Source: Pontibacter liquoris (GTDB taxonomy: Bacteria; Bacteroidota; Bacteroidia; Cytophagales; Hymenobacteraceae). From it: DNA of 64,000 bases. Within the stretch, counting starts at the first letter, position 1. Each line of letters begins with the position of its first letter. Location of the stretch: the NCBI RefSeq assembly GCF_022758235.1, contig NZ_JALEBG010000001.1, positions 1,116,001-1,180,000 on the forward strand, written 5' to 3'. Position numbers and translations under genes: made by a program. Positions 1 through 8,290 of this stretch are shown here, one piece after another. The notes under the pieces were generated by a model that saw nothing but the letters and a program-made list of their open reading frames with translations, searched no databases and was not told the DNA's origin.

Positions 1-304
1 GGTATAAATACAAGCAGAACGTTTTGTAGATGCTGGATCTACATAAAACTCAAAACGAAAAGTATATAAGTGCGAAAATGATGGACGGGTAACAACAGTT
101 AAATTATTTTCTGTTGCTCCTGAAACATAAACTACTTATTCATCTAGTAAGTGCTTTTTCATGTTCGTAGTAGAGATTCATGAGGCCAACCAAAACGAAT
201 TTGGGAGTAAATGAGAAGAGTTAGCTCTGCACTTTTCTCGAACAATGGATTTTAGATACCTTGTCAGTTCGATAAGTATAATCAAAGGGGATATTTATCG
301 AACT
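1..304. other. Left flank without a recognisable gene
   Basis: AT-rich sequence with no convincing reading frame. A 9-bp inverted repeat, GTTCGATAA at 267-275 and TTATCGAAC at 295-303, lies directly beside the terminator hairpin that follows. Its position next to a tRNA-like 3' end could mean a recombinase arm site or operator, but nothing proves this. Confidence 0.4.
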
Positions 305-340
305 AAAAAAGCCGCTCCATCTGCTGTGAAGCGGCTTTTT
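305..340. terminator. Bidirectional intrinsic terminator
   Basis: A-run plus GCCGCT at 305-316 pairs with AGCGGC plus T-run at 330-340, giving a GC stem with an A-tract on one side and a T-tract on the other. It lies just downstream (minus strand) of the tRNA-like 3' end, where a tRNA terminator would be expected. Confidence 0.85.
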
Positions 341-346
341 GCTGTA

Positions 347-385
347 ATAGTCCGTAGGGGAATCGAACCCGTGTTGCTAGAAAAT
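347..385 (-). other. tRNA-like 3' end fragment; candidate attachment site of the mobilizable element
   Basis: Read on the minus strand this contains GGGTTCGATTCCCC, a typical T-arm and T-loop, then CTACGGACTA, resembling a 3' acceptor strand and discriminator, then the terminator. No matching 5' acceptor strand, D-arm or anticodon arm is found upstream, where the mobC coding end lies about 40 bp away. This suggests the repeated 3' end left when an element integrates into a tRNA gene. The stem has a mismatch (ACGGG/CCCCT), which would fit a crossover in the T-loop. The partner copy was not found in the window. Confidence 0.55.
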
Positions 386-415
386 CGACGGAGTACCCTA
401 CAACATAGCGCCCGG

Positions 416-2404
416 TCACTTCCGGATAACCAGGTGCGCCTGTGCCGGGTCATCCAGCAGCCGTTCAATTTCCGAGTGGATGATGTCCTGCACATCCTGC
501 TTTACCTGTAGGTAGTTCCGCTTTACGGTTGTCTTATCCAGTTTCCGGAGCACGGGGACGTCTTTGTACCGGTCCTGTTCTTTTTTCAGCGCCTGGTGGT
601 CGTTGAGGATCTCGCAGTGGAAGGCCTTCAGCGCCACCTGGCAGGCCGGGTCGTCGGCGACCATGCCCACGAACGTCCCGGCACTCAGGGATGCGATTTT
701 GGAAGGAGGGACGGCGGCGTCCAGTTGCCGGGAGCGGCTGACAGAGGTGTCCCCGCTGTTGACCGAGTAGCTGGTCCGCTCCTGCAGGATCTTGCCAAAC
801 CGCTCGGAGAGCTGCCTGGCTGTGTCTCCCGACACCTGGCCGCTGATGATATTGCCCACAATGTTCATGATCACATCGGCCTGTTCCCGGCCGTAGTCCT
901 TCCGCAGCTGGCTCAGGTCCTGCAGGCCCAGGCAGGTGGCCACCTTGTTGCTACGGGCCGTCGCAATCAGGCTGTCCATGTTGTTGAGGTAGAGGGTGGG
1001 GAACTCATCAAAGACGAGGCTGCTTTTCTGCTTTCCTTTCTGGTTGACCAGTTTGACCAGCCGGGTGACGTAAAGGGAGAGCACGGCCCCGTAAATCTGG
1101 ATCTTCTGCGGGTTGTTGCCCATGCAGACGATTTTGGGATCCGCCGGGTTGTTGATGTCCAGCGTAAAGTCGCTGCCCGACAGCACATAGTAGAGTTGCG
1201 GGGAGGAGAGGCGGGCCATGGCCACTTTGGCTGCGGCGATCTGTCCTTCCAGTTGCTCCATCACGTCATGGAGGTAGGCGTTGACAAAGGGGTTGATGAG
1301 CACCTCTATTTCCTTTTCTGTGCGCAGAACGGTGAACAGGCTGTCGTAGTCTGCCTGCATGAGCTCGATGACATGGGGCAGGGTGCAGAACTCCCCATTC
1401 CTGTACCTGCGCAGGTACCAGATGACAGCGGTCAGAAAGTTGATCGGGGACTCCACAAAAAAGTCTCCCTGCCGCCTGATCCACTCCCGGTTCAGGCCCA
1501 GCAGGATGGTGCGGGCCGATTCGGCGGCATCGGTCACATCGGACATGGCCGAGGGCTCGAGGGGATTGCAGCGGTGGCTGCGGGCAAGGTCATCGAAGTT
1601 GACGACAAAGAAGCGGGGCGGCACCGGGTAGCTATCCTTTTCCTGCAGCCAGGTATTGTAGGCGATGCGGGAGAGGTCATCGAACTTGAAATCGTATACA
1701 AACATGGTAAAGCCTTTGCGGATGTGCTGCGTGATCACATGCCGGATCACAAAATAGCTTTTGCCGGCACCGGGGGTGCCCAGGACCAGCAGGGCCCGGA
1801 AGGGGTTGATGATGTTGATCCAGCTTTTGCGTAACCGGCCTTTGAGGTGATACCGGGCGGGCAGGTTGATGGAATAGGCATTTTCCAGCCGCCGCTCCTC
1901 CTGGGGAAAGGTTTCGTTCTCGCGGTTAAAGATGTCGGTGTTATGCAGGTTGAGCCGGATCACACGGGAGAGCAAGGTGCCGCCGGACAAAAGGAGCAGG
2001 TAACCGGTCGTGGTTCCGGCCATGTACCAGAGGGTGCTCTCCGGCAGGGGCAGGTCTGCAAGGAGGAAGAGAAAGCTGCAAAAGTAGAGCAGCAGCCCCG
2101 AGAACAGGCAGGCAAGGCCGGTGGCAGGGCGCAGCTTTTCATCTTTCCGGCCTTTAACGCCCAGCAGCGAGATGGCCAGGAAGGCCAGGGCAAGCAGTTT
2201 TGAATGGTGGAAAGAGGCAAACAAGCCTGTTGCCAGCAGGCGGGTGAGCAGCCGGTCTGCCAGGGGGGCAGTGAGCCCCCAGGCAGCAAACGCCGCATAG
2301 CCATAATAGTAAAAGTGCCCGGCCAGGACCAGCAGGCTGATGAGCCTTGTCATATCCAGGATCTTGCGCAGGGCCTGTTCGTTCTCGCCGGTGTGCATTG
2401 CCAT
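416..2404 (-). CDS. mobC: MobC/TraG-VirD4-like type IV coupling protein
   Basis: A 662-residue inner-membrane ATPase that would deliver the relaxase-DNA complex to a type IV secretion channel during mobilization. The first 150 residues hold about four hydrophobic segments. Walker A is GTPGAGKS at 209-216, and a Walker B-like SSLVFDEFPTLYL lies near residue 470, followed by the ARSNK...LGLQDLSQL stretch typical of TraG/VirD4 proteins. The start is 11 bp downstream of the relaxase stop, so the two are probably co-transcribed in the order mobA-mobB-mobC, as in CTnDOT-type Bacteroides elements. A second ATG lies two codons in. No channel genes are visible, so transfer would need a helper element or genes outside the window. 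Confidence 0.9.
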   Translation of the reverse strand: MAMHTGENEQALRKILDMTRLISLLVLAGHFYYYGYAAFAAWGLTAPLADRLLTRLLATGLFASFHHSKLLALAFLAISLLGVKGRKDEKLRPATGLACLFSGLLLYFCSFLFLLADLPLPESTLWYMAGTTTGYLLLLSGGTLLSRVIRLNLHNTDIFNRENETFPQEERRLENAYSINLPARYHLKGRLRKSWINIINPFRALLVLGTPGAGKSYFVIRHVITQHIRKGFTMFVYDFKFDDLSRIAYNTWLQEKDSYPVPPRFFVVNFDDLARSHRCNPLEPSAMSDVTDAAESARTILLGLNREWIRRQGDFFVESPINFLTAVIWYLRRYRNGEFCTLPHVIELMQADYDSLFTVLRTEKEIEVLINPFVNAYLHDVMEQLEGQIAAAKVAMARLSSPQLYYVLSGSDFTLDINNPADPKIVCMGNNPQKIQIYGAVLSLYVTRLVKLVNQKGKQKSSLVFDEFPTLYLNNMDSLIATARSNKVATCLGLQDLSQLRKDYGREQADVIMNIVGNIISGQVSGDTARQLSERFGKILQERTSYSVNSGDTSVSRSRQLDAAVPPSKIASLSAGTFVGMVADDPACQVALKAFHCEILNDHQALKKEQDRYKDVPVLRKLDKTTVKRNYLQVKQDVQDIIHSEIERLLDDPAQAHLVIRK

Positions 2405-2415
2405 CGCTCTTCGTT

Positions 2416-3714
2416 TTAGGGGTTAGACAGGCGCTTTCGCCTTTTCTTTTTGCGGTTTCGCTTCAGCTGGTGCGGCACATAGTCGCCTCCCTGGCCGGGC
2501 TGCAATAATATATCCAGCAGGGTGCCTGCCCCCGCTGGCCCGGGCAGCGCCGTAGCGGGCGGCCCATCCGTGGCTAGGGGCCAGGCCCGGGGTGCCTGGT
2601 AGGCTCCAGGCTGGGGGTGTAGCGCCGGCTGGCCTGCCCACCGCGGGTCGGGCAAGGCTGCCGGACGACATTGTTCCAGCATCCCCTTCGCACTGTACTG
2701 CTTTCCCAGGGCACTGCCGTTGAAGACGCACTTGGTCTGGTGGTCGATGTAGGTGAGCCCGTACAGCCGCCCCTCGCCGTTCTGCCGCAGCGCGGTGTGG
2801 ATACCCTCCTTTTGCAGGGCCGCGATGAGGCCGGTCAGGGAAGGGGCAGGCGTTTGGCGCAGGGCTAGGGCCAATTTGTTTTTTAGCCGCGCCCGATGGG
2901 GCAGGCGGGCGCTTTCGTTTTGGTGGAACCGGGCCTCCAGGTAAGCGAGCGTCGGTTTGCTGTAAAAGGCGCTGGCTTTGAGAGGGACTCCGAGCTGGCG
3001 ACCTGCTTCGTCCAGCACCCGGTAGGTAAGGCCCCGGTGCCGGTACATCCGGCTGTCCTCGCTGCCCCTGTCGGCCTGCACCCCGTAGAGCCCCAGCACC
3101 GCGTTGAGTTCCGCCAGGGATGTGTAGTAGTAGTGGGGCAGCACGGCCTCCAGCACCAGGGCGATGGCCCGTTTGGTTTCGGAGCGGCCGTAGCGTACTT
3201 TCTGCGCAGCGACCGGCGTCAGCGCCCGGGCAGCCCGCTGGTGGCTGTCCGCCGCCCGCACCAGCTGAAAGGCGGCTTCTATTTCCCTGCGTGCTGTTTC
3301 CGACTGGTTGCGCCCGATGTTGTGCATGTCGATGCGGCTGCCGTCGGCCCGTACTTTCACGGTGACCAAATGGAGGTGCGGATGCCCGGCATCGTGGTGC
3401 TGGTAGACCAGGTAGGGCTGCTCGCCAAAGCCGATCCGCTGCATATAGGCAACGGCGATCTCCCGTAGCTGCTGGGGCGACAGCTGCTCGGAAGGGTCGA
3501 AGTTAAGCGAGATGTGGACGCTGTTGCGCGTGACGTTCTCGTTCAGGGCCGCCTGGCGGAGCAGGCGGTTGCGCTTCTGGAGCAGCGTCAGGCAGTCGGC
3601 ATCCTTGGGGTAATTGGCCGCCAGCAGGCAGGCGGCCACTCCGGCTGTTACTTTCTGCTCATTGTAGGCGAGGATGCGGTGCACGGAGGTCCCGGTTTTG
3701 ATTACTGCAACCAT
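2416..3714 (-). CDS. mobB: MobB relaxase (relaxase/mobilization nuclease family)
   Basis: A 432-residue DNA-nicking enzyme that would cleave oriT and pilot the transferred strand. The N-terminus MVAVIKTGTSVHRILAYNEQ is typical of Bacteroidota relaxases; Tyr17 is the likely nucleophile. The metal-binding histidines are in HHDAGHPHLHLV (106-117), and SVHISLNF lies near 65-72. The C-terminal ~90 residues are Pro/Ala-rich, basic at the end and probably disordered. The start overlaps the end of mobA by 13 bp, which indicates translational coupling. Family assignment (MOBB or MOBP group) is from motifs only. Confidence 0.92.
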   Translation of the reverse strand: MVAVIKTGTSVHRILAYNEQKVTAGVAACLLAANYPKDADCLTLLQKRNRLLRQAALNENVTRNSVHISLNFDPSEQLSPQQLREIAVAYMQRIGFGEQPYLVYQHHDAGHPHLHLVTVKVRADGSRIDMHNIGRNQSETARREIEAAFQLVRAADSHQRAARALTPVAAQKVRYGRSETKRAIALVLEAVLPHYYYTSLAELNAVLGLYGVQADRGSEDSRMYRHRGLTYRVLDEAGRQLGVPLKASAFYSKPTLAYLEARFHQNESARLPHRARLKNKLALALRQTPAPSLTGLIAALQKEGIHTALRQNGEGRLYGLTYIDHQTKCVFNGSALGKQYSAKGMLEQCRPAALPDPRWAGQPALHPQPGAYQAPRAWPLATDGPPATALPGPAGAGTLLDILLQPGQGGDYVPHQLKRNRKKKRRKRLSNP

Positions 3715-4094
3715 TGGTCTGCCACGGTGTTGATCTTGTTTTTGATTTCCTCGACCTGCCCGAGCAGGCGGTCGCGTTCCAGCTCCCAGGTCCCCAGCCA
3801 GACGCGGAATTCGGGAATCCGCTCGAGCGTGTGCAGCTTTTTAACGGCCTGGTTGAAGTTGCCCCCCAGGCTGTTGAGCGCTTGGCGTAGCCGCACCATC
3901 TCCCCCATAAAGTTGTCGAGCGACTGGTTGCGGTAGTAGGCCGTAACGGGCTTTCCCAGTAGTCTGCGGCGGGCATAGTCGCTTAGTTTCCTGCAGGTGG
4001 TCTGGCTGCACCTGCGGTGGAGCAGGGCGTATTCGGCCGGCGTGAGGCGCACGTGCAGCCACTTGGTGCGGTTGTCTTTTAAGTCGCTCATCAT
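3702..4094 (-). CDS. mobA: MobA-like relaxosome accessory protein
   Basis: About 130 residues, starting at MMSDLKDNRTKWLHVRLTPAEY. A longer in-frame start at 4187 would add 31 residues of poor quality, so the internal Met pair at 4094/4091 is preferred. KWLHVRLTPAEYALLHRRC resembles a ribbon-helix-helix DNA-binding start, and MVRLRQALNSLGGNFNQAVK is the conserved patch of the bacterial MobC/MobA mobilization family. It should bind oriT and recruit the relaxase. It is followed directly, with overlap, by the relaxase gene. Confidence 0.82.
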   Translation of the reverse strand: MMSDLKDNRTKWLHVRLTPAEYALLHRRCSQTTCRKLSDYARRRLLGKPVTAYYRNQSLDNFMGEMVRLRQALNSLGGNFNQAVKKLHTLERIPEFRVWLGTWELERDRLLGQVEEIKNKINTVADQWLQ

Positions 4095-4294
4095 GTTCGG
4101 GTTTGCAGGGTGGGAGCCCTTATTTCGTTTTAACAGCACCGCCCACGACTTCGGAGTATGGGGCGGAAAGCAGCGGGTGTGATACAACCGGACATCTTGC
4201 CGATTGCGGCAGCGCAGGCAATCCCCCTTTCTTGAACTGGCTGGAAAGCAGGTCCTGCAGGCCGTTTTCCTGGATGCTGAGGAAACTGCATGCC
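4095..4294. other. Intergenic region; candidate oriT
   Basis: Lies immediately upstream of mobA, the usual place for the transfer origin in Bacteroidota mob modules. It contains an inverted repeat CCGCCC (4139-4144) and GGGCGG (4161-4166) with a 16-nt spacer. No nick-site sequence could be recognised, so this is positional inference. Confidence 0.35.
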
Positions 4295-5209
4295 TTAGGC
4301 AGGCCGCAGGCGTGTTGCCAGGCGCTGCCTGCCGGCCTGGTGTACGAGCCAGTCATTGAGGTCCTTGTGATGCGGGTAGCGGTGGCTTTCATCCCGGTAG
4401 CGGGCACTGTACGCCAGGGCCTGGCGGCTGTACTGGCGCCCGGTGGCATCGTTGTCGAGGAACAGCCGGATCACGGCATGGCGCTCCAGGAAAGGGCGTG
4501 CCGTTTCAAAGAAGGACACGGAATTGAGCACCAGGAAATCCGGCGGGTCCGGCAGGCGGTTTTTGTGGATTTCCAGGTAGGAGAGAAAATCGATAAAGCC
4601 CTCGAAGACGGCCACTTCCCGTGCTCCGCGGGCGAAGGTGGAGATGGCCTTGGGCGAGGAGCTGGCCTTGAAAGCGGGGGTACGCAATTCATAGCCCCCG
4701 GCATCATTGGCAAAGCCCACGCTCTCATACACCTTGCCGTAAAGGCTGTAGGTCACGTGCCGGCAGTAGGCCTGCGCCGTGGCCGGCGATATCCCGCTTC
4801 GGGCAAGGTAGCGGCCGGGAAGGGAGGCGGCGGTAAGCGGGCCTTGCCGGAGGATTGTGATCTTGCCGGCCTGTGGCCCCGGGGCGGGCAGCGCAGGAGT
4901 CGCCCGCTGCGGCAGGTGCTGGAAGTCACCGCCCACGTCCCCCTGCAGGAACGCGCGGAGCGTGCACTTGTGAAAGAGGAGCGCAAAATCCAGGGCGTTG
5001 CCGCCTTTTCCCAGGCCATGATCATACCACCTGTTCAAGGCCCGGTTGATCTTGAAAGAGGGGTTCTTCTCCTCACGGAGCGGCGAACAGTACCAGTAAT
5101 CGTTGTGCCGGACCCGGGCCGGGGCAAAGCCCAGTGCGGCCAGGTAGTCGACCAGGTCCCGTTCCCTTGCCTGCTGGCACGTCATCCTGTTGTTTGCTTT
5201 GTTCTGCAT
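4295..5209 (-). CDS. Toprim-domain primase-like protein of the mobilizable element
   Basis: 304 residues with a degenerate CHC2-type zinc-finger/primase N-terminus: YWYCSPLREEKNPSFKI at about 38-54, then WYDHGLGKGGNALDFALLFHKC. A Toprim domain follows: VAVFEGFIDFLSYL with the catalytic Glu, LVLNSVSF, then RLFLDNDATG with the acidic metal-binding pair. Proteins of this layout are common in Bacteroidota conjugative and mobilizable elements, where they probably prime replication of the transferred strand. It is shorter than a full DnaG and lacks a helicase-binding domain. It shares orientation with the mob genes and is preceded by a TCACCTTTA leader motif. Confidence 0.85.
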   Translation of the reverse strand: MQNKANNRMTCQQARERDLVDYLAALGFAPARVRHNDYWYCSPLREEKNPSFKINRALNRWYDHGLGKGGNALDFALLFHKCTLRAFLQGDVGGDFQHLPQRATPALPAPGPQAGKITILRQGPLTAASLPGRYLARSGISPATAQAYCRHVTYSLYGKVYESVGFANDAGGYELRTPAFKASSSPKAISTFARGAREVAVFEGFIDFLSYLEIHKNRLPDPPDFLVLNSVSFFETARPFLERHAVIRLFLDNDATGRQYSRQALAYSARYRDESHRYPHHKDLNDWLVHQAGRQRLATRLRPA

Positions 5210-5219
5210 ATGCGACAGC

Positions 5220-5232
5220 TATAAAGGTGAGG
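5220..5232 (-). promoter_or_regulatory. TCACCTTTA leader motif upstream of the primase gene
   Basis: Minus-strand CCTCACCTTTATA ends about 11 nt before the ATG. The same word precedes susC, susD, tlpA and the gene at 36058-36471 at nearly the same distance. Confidence 0.5.
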
Positions 5233-5369
5233 GGCCAAGGTAGGGAGTTGCCGGGAAAAGGACCTTTCCTCCTCAAATTCTAAAGCCTACCGGAAAGGAG
5301 CCCGCCAGCAGGCAGGGCAGGCAACGGAGAGCCTCGTCCCGGCTTGTTTTCCTGTTGACCCAGGCCCTC

Positions 5370-6050
5370 TCACCGCTGCAGCCATTTTCGGAAGGCTCCC
5401 GCCTTGAGCTGGCTGACCACGACAGGGGCGTGAAACGGGAGGCAGAGGGCCAGTTCGAGCTTGCCGTACCCGGCGGGCTGAAAGCCCTGGCAGGCCTTGC
5501 AGGCGATGATCATGCGGCGGTTGACCCGGAAGAACTGCTTTTTATCGAGCTGTTGGTGGATGTGGGCCAGCGGCTGGGGAACAAGGTAGTCGACCCGCTC
5601 AAAGGTGCGCAGGAAATTGTGGTTTCCCTCGCGGAAGATATAGCAGATGTGCTCCACGGGGATGGGGATGCTTTTTGTCCCGGTGTGCACGATCCAGAGG
5701 TTCCTGCAGGCGGGGGCAGAGGGGGCAGGGTTGTTTTTGCCCGCCTGTGGCTTGGGCGACCGGAGCAGGAAAGGAGACCCCGAAAGCAGGGCCATAAAGC
5801 CGGGAACCGCCCAGTACCGCCGGAGGGGAAAGGTGCAGGCCGTGTAGAGCAGGAGCGGGGCAACGCACAGGCTGAGGGCGAGCGCTGCAAAATAGGTTTC
5901 GGTGAGCAGCCGCTCGGCCAGCGTGGCTGCCTGCCCGGAGGCGGAGAGGGCGTGGGCGACAAGGAAAGCGGCGGGTACCCTGTACAAGGCATCCAGCGAG
6001 TGGAAAGGAACCGGGGGAAGGTGGCGGAACAATGCAAGCAGGTTTCTCAT
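5370..6050 (-). CDS. Membrane-anchored LytTR-family transcriptional regulator
   Basis: 226 residues. The first ~105 have hydrophobic segments (around 24-38, 50-72, 79-97) and no receiver domain. The last ~110 form a LytTR DNA-binding domain: IPVEHICYIFREGNHNFLRT, then a segment with FFRVNRRMIIAC, the conserved strand-helix region. Membrane LytTR proteins without a receiver domain are frequent in Bacteroidota and may sense membrane or small-ligand signals. Its target is unknown; it is next to the mobilization genes and 577 bp from the Crp-type regulator, transcribed divergently from it. Confidence 0.8.
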   Translation of the reverse strand: MRNLLALFRHLPPVPFHSLDALYRVPAAFLVAHALSASGQAATLAERLLTETYFAALALSLCVAPLLLYTACTFPLRRYWAVPGFMALLSGSPFLLRSPKPQAGKNNPAPSAPACRNLWIVHTGTKSIPIPVEHICYIFREGNHNFLRTFERVDYLVPQPLAHIHQQLDKKQFFRVNRRMIIACKACQGFQPAGYGKLELALCLPFHAPVVVSQLKAGAFRKWLQR

Positions 6051-6626
6051 AGCAAGTTAAGGGGCTAAATTGCTCTGTCAGATCAGGGGGCTCCCGCCTG
6101 CCGGTCGCATCGTGTTGCCGGATCAGGGTGGGGCCCTGGGCCGGACGGCTCCTGCCAGGCCGGCAAGGGCCACCGGCAGCGCACCGTCAGGTATTCGGAC
6201 TTACTACCATAAAGCTGGAAAGATGCGCCCTCCCGGGCACGGCCGGCAAGCAGTAAAAGTTAAGAGCAAGTTAAGCTGTTGTAAATAAATTACTTAAAGG
6301 ATAAAGTGGCGGCGGCGCCGGGGGCTTTTCCCGCCGGTATCGGGAATAGTCCCCTGAGGCGCGTGTGGCCGCTCCCCAAAGAAGCGGGCAAAATCCCCCC
6401 GCTTCCGGGGGAAGAACCCCGTTGCGCCGGGCCGCGGCAAAGCGCATCTTTGTAAGGCCGCACCGGGTTACTTCCCCGGGCCTGCCGGGCAGGCCGCCGC
6501 TCCCCAAGCGGAGCGGGCGGCACCTCAAACCCACCCGTTGTTAGAAAGGAAGCAGGCCCTGGCGTAGGGGCATGGTGCCATCCTTGTTGCGCGGGCTTTC
6601 TTTCGACGGGACTAACCCCATTGCTT
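6051..6626. other. Non-coding divergent region with strong GC hairpins
   Basis: No credible gene. Two hairpins are visible: GAAGCGGG (6381-6388) with CCCGCTTC (6398-6405), and GCCGCCGCTCC (6493-6503) with GGAGCGGGCGGC (6510-6521, one bulge). Both neighbourhoods start with the same word, GCCGCTCCCCAA, at about 6368 and 6496, so this is an imperfect direct repeat of hairpin modules. The region should also contain the promoters of the LytTR gene (leftward) and the Crp-type gene (rightward). Confidence 0.5.
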
Positions 6627-7232
6627 ATGAAAATCGACAAACTCTGCCAGGTGGTGTTCCAGATGCACCCGCTCCCGGGAAAGCTCAGGGACAAACAGGT
6701 GCAGGAAGCGCTCCGGGCCCATGTGCGCGAAATTATCGCCGAGAGCCACTACCGGGAGCGGCAGCTGTTGCTGAGCACGGGGCAGCCGGCAGAACATGCT
6801 TATTTCATTGCGGAAGGCTTTGCCCGGGGCTTTTATTACGACGAGCAAACGGGGCGCGACATCACCGTCTTTTTATGGAACGAGGAGGCGATCGCCCTGG
6901 CGGCTAACAGCTTTTTCCTGCGCCAGCCCTCCGATATCCACATGGAAGTGATGCCCGGCAGCACCCTGCTCTCGCTCTCCCACGGGCAGGTGTCCACGCT
7001 CTTCGAGCTCTTCCCCGCCACCGAGGCGCTGGCGCGGGCCCTGTCGCTGCAATACAACGCCTTCCATAAAAAGCGGATGAAAGACCTGCTCACCCGCTCG
7101 GCCTGGGAGCGCTACCAGGACCTGCTGCGCACGCACCCACGGGTGGAGCAGCACGTCTCCCAGGAAGTCATCGCCTCTTACCTGGGCATCACGCCCTGGT
7201 CGCTGAGCCGGTTGAAAAAGCAATACAAATAA
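6627..7232 (+). CDS. Crp/Fnr-family transcriptional regulator
   Basis: 201 residues from the ATG at 6627; an upstream TTG would add only two residues. An N-terminal cyclic-nucleotide-binding-like beta roll includes AYFIAEGFARGFYYDE and GRDITVFLW. A short C-terminal helix-turn-helix is present: VSQEVIASYLGITPWSLSRL. Cytophagales carry many such short Crp-like proteins with unknown ligands. It lies upstream of the MauE/DUF6520 pair in the same orientation, so it may control the redox/SusCD locus. A GCCCCGG/CCGGGGC hairpin at 7241-7257 follows the stop. Confidence 0.88.
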   Translation: MKIDKLCQVVFQMHPLPGKLRDKQVQEALRAHVREIIAESHYRERQLLLSTGQPAEHAYFIAEGFARGFYYDEQTGRDITVFLWNEEAIALAANSFFLRQPSDIHMEVMPGSTLLSLSHGQVSTLFELFPATEALARALSLQYNAFHKKRMKDLLTRSAWERYQDLLRTHPRVEQHVSQEVIASYLGITPWSLSRLKKQYK

Positions 7233-7422
7233 CTCCCCTCGCCCCGGTTTCCGGGGCATACTCTCCCTTCCGCAACACAAGACAACACGCCCGGGCATGC
7301 CGGGCAAGACGCCCGCTGTCCGGGCGCAAACCAACCCTTGCCCGGGGCCCTGCGCACTCCTGCCCTGGGGTAAGCAGGCGGGACGGAGCGGGCGCTACCT
7401 TTACACAACAAACAGAAAGCAC

Positions 7423-7899
7423 ATGAAAAGCAGGAACCTGATCCTTGCGGGGAGCACCCTGGCGCTCGTCGCCTTGTGGGTGTATGCGGCTGTGAGCAAG
7501 CTGCAGGAATTTGAGTTGTTCCGCGAGCAGCTGCTGCGGCAGCCTTTCCCGGCCTGGCTGGCCGGCTGGCTCGTGTGGCTGGTGCCCCTGGCCGAGCTGG
7601 CGGCAACCGGCCTGCTGCTGTTCCGGCGCACGCGGGGCTGGGGGCTGATTTTTTCGGTCGGGCTGCTGGCCCTGTTTACCGGCTATGTGGGGCTGGCCCT
7701 GGCAGGCGTGTGGGAGCAGGTGCCCTGCGCCTGCGGCGGGATCATCGGCCGGCTGGGCTGGCAGGGCCATTTCTGGTTCAACCTGTTTTTTACCCTGCTG
7801 GCAGCAGGCGGTTTAGTCGTGTGGAAACAAAAAAGACGCCGCGCCTCCGGGGGAGACGCCGCGTCAGGGGAAGCAGCCTACCGAAGTGGCGGCAGATAA
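7423..7899 (+). CDS. MauE/DoxX-family redox-associated membrane protein
   Basis: About 158 residues from ATG 7423 (MKSRNLILAG). In-frame sequence upstream is charged and GC-rich, and is unlikely to be translated. Four hydrophobic segments lie at about 5-22, 43-65, 72-94 and 112-133. QVPCACGG in the third loop carries the cysteine pair seen in MauE-type proteins, which pass reducing equivalents or help form disulfides across the membrane. A TACCTTTA element at about 7396-7403 could be the -7 promoter box. The DUF6520 gene follows, and a TlpA-like thioredoxin is encoded nearby, which supports a thiol-redox role. Confidence 0.82.
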   Translation: MKSRNLILAGSTLALVALWVYAAVSKLQEFELFREQLLRQPFPAWLAGWLVWLVPLAELAATGLLLFRRTRGWGLIFSVGLLALFTGYVGLALAGVWEQVPCACGGIIGRLGWQGHFWFNLFFTLLAAGGLVVWKQKRRRASGGDAASGEAAYRSGGR

Positions 7900-7930
7900 A
7901 ATATTATTTTTTAACCATTCATTTTTTTCA

Positions 7931-8230
7931 ATGATGAGAAAATTCAAAAGCAATGGCCTGGTCCTCGTAGCGGGGATCGTGGCAGCGGGCACCTTTGCCT
8001 TCAAGGCACCGGTGGCCCAGAGCTGGGTGTTTACCGGTTCAACCGAATCCCAGATCAAGGATGCCGATGCCTATACGCTGTCGAATACGACGCCCTCCAA
8101 CTGTGAGGTCAGTGCGTCGCTGCCCTGCAGCCTGCATGTGGAGGCGACGAACCGGACACAGCTCCAGGCCTACCTGGATCCCAAGTCCACCGAGGAGATC
8201 ATGGATGAAGCAGACGGCCAGCGGGACTAG
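7931..8230 (+). CDS. Small exported DUF6520-family protein
   Basis: About 99 residues starting MMRKFKSNGLVLVAG; the second Met at 7934 is equally possible. An N-terminal hydrophobic helix (VLVAGIVAAGTFAF) looks like a signal peptide or anchor. The mature part has exactly two cysteines (SNCEVSASLPC), spaced for one disulfide. DUF6520 proteins are known from Bacteroidota as small proteins often beside MauE and TlpA genes; their role is unknown. The pairing with MauE here suggests the two cysteines are the substrate of that redox system. This is inference. Confidence 0.75.
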   Translation: MMRKFKSNGLVLVAGIVAAGTFAFKAPVAQSWVFTGSTESQIKDADAYTLSNTTPSNCEVSASLPCSLHVEATNRTQLQAYLDPKSTEEIMDEADGQRD

Positions 8231-8247
8231 CCGGCCCTAAACACAGG

Positions 8248-8287
8248 AAGGCCCGGGTGGGGACGCACGTCCCTGCCCGGGCCTTTT
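8248..8287. terminator. Bidirectional terminator between the DUF6520 gene and susD
   Basis: AAGGCCCGGG (8248-8257) pairs with CCCGGGCCTT (8276-8285), with an inner GGGAC/GTCCC stem and T-run after. It lies between two convergent genes. Confidence 0.85.
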
Positions 8288-8290
8288 GTA

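Noticed and set aside
347..430. A complete tRNA gene on the minus strand
   Set aside because: Only the T-arm and 3' acceptor strand can be drawn; no matching 5' acceptor, D-arm or anticodon arm is found.
416..6050. A complete conjugative element
   Set aside because: No type IV secretion genes (traA-traQ type) and no intact integrase are visible next to the mob genes.
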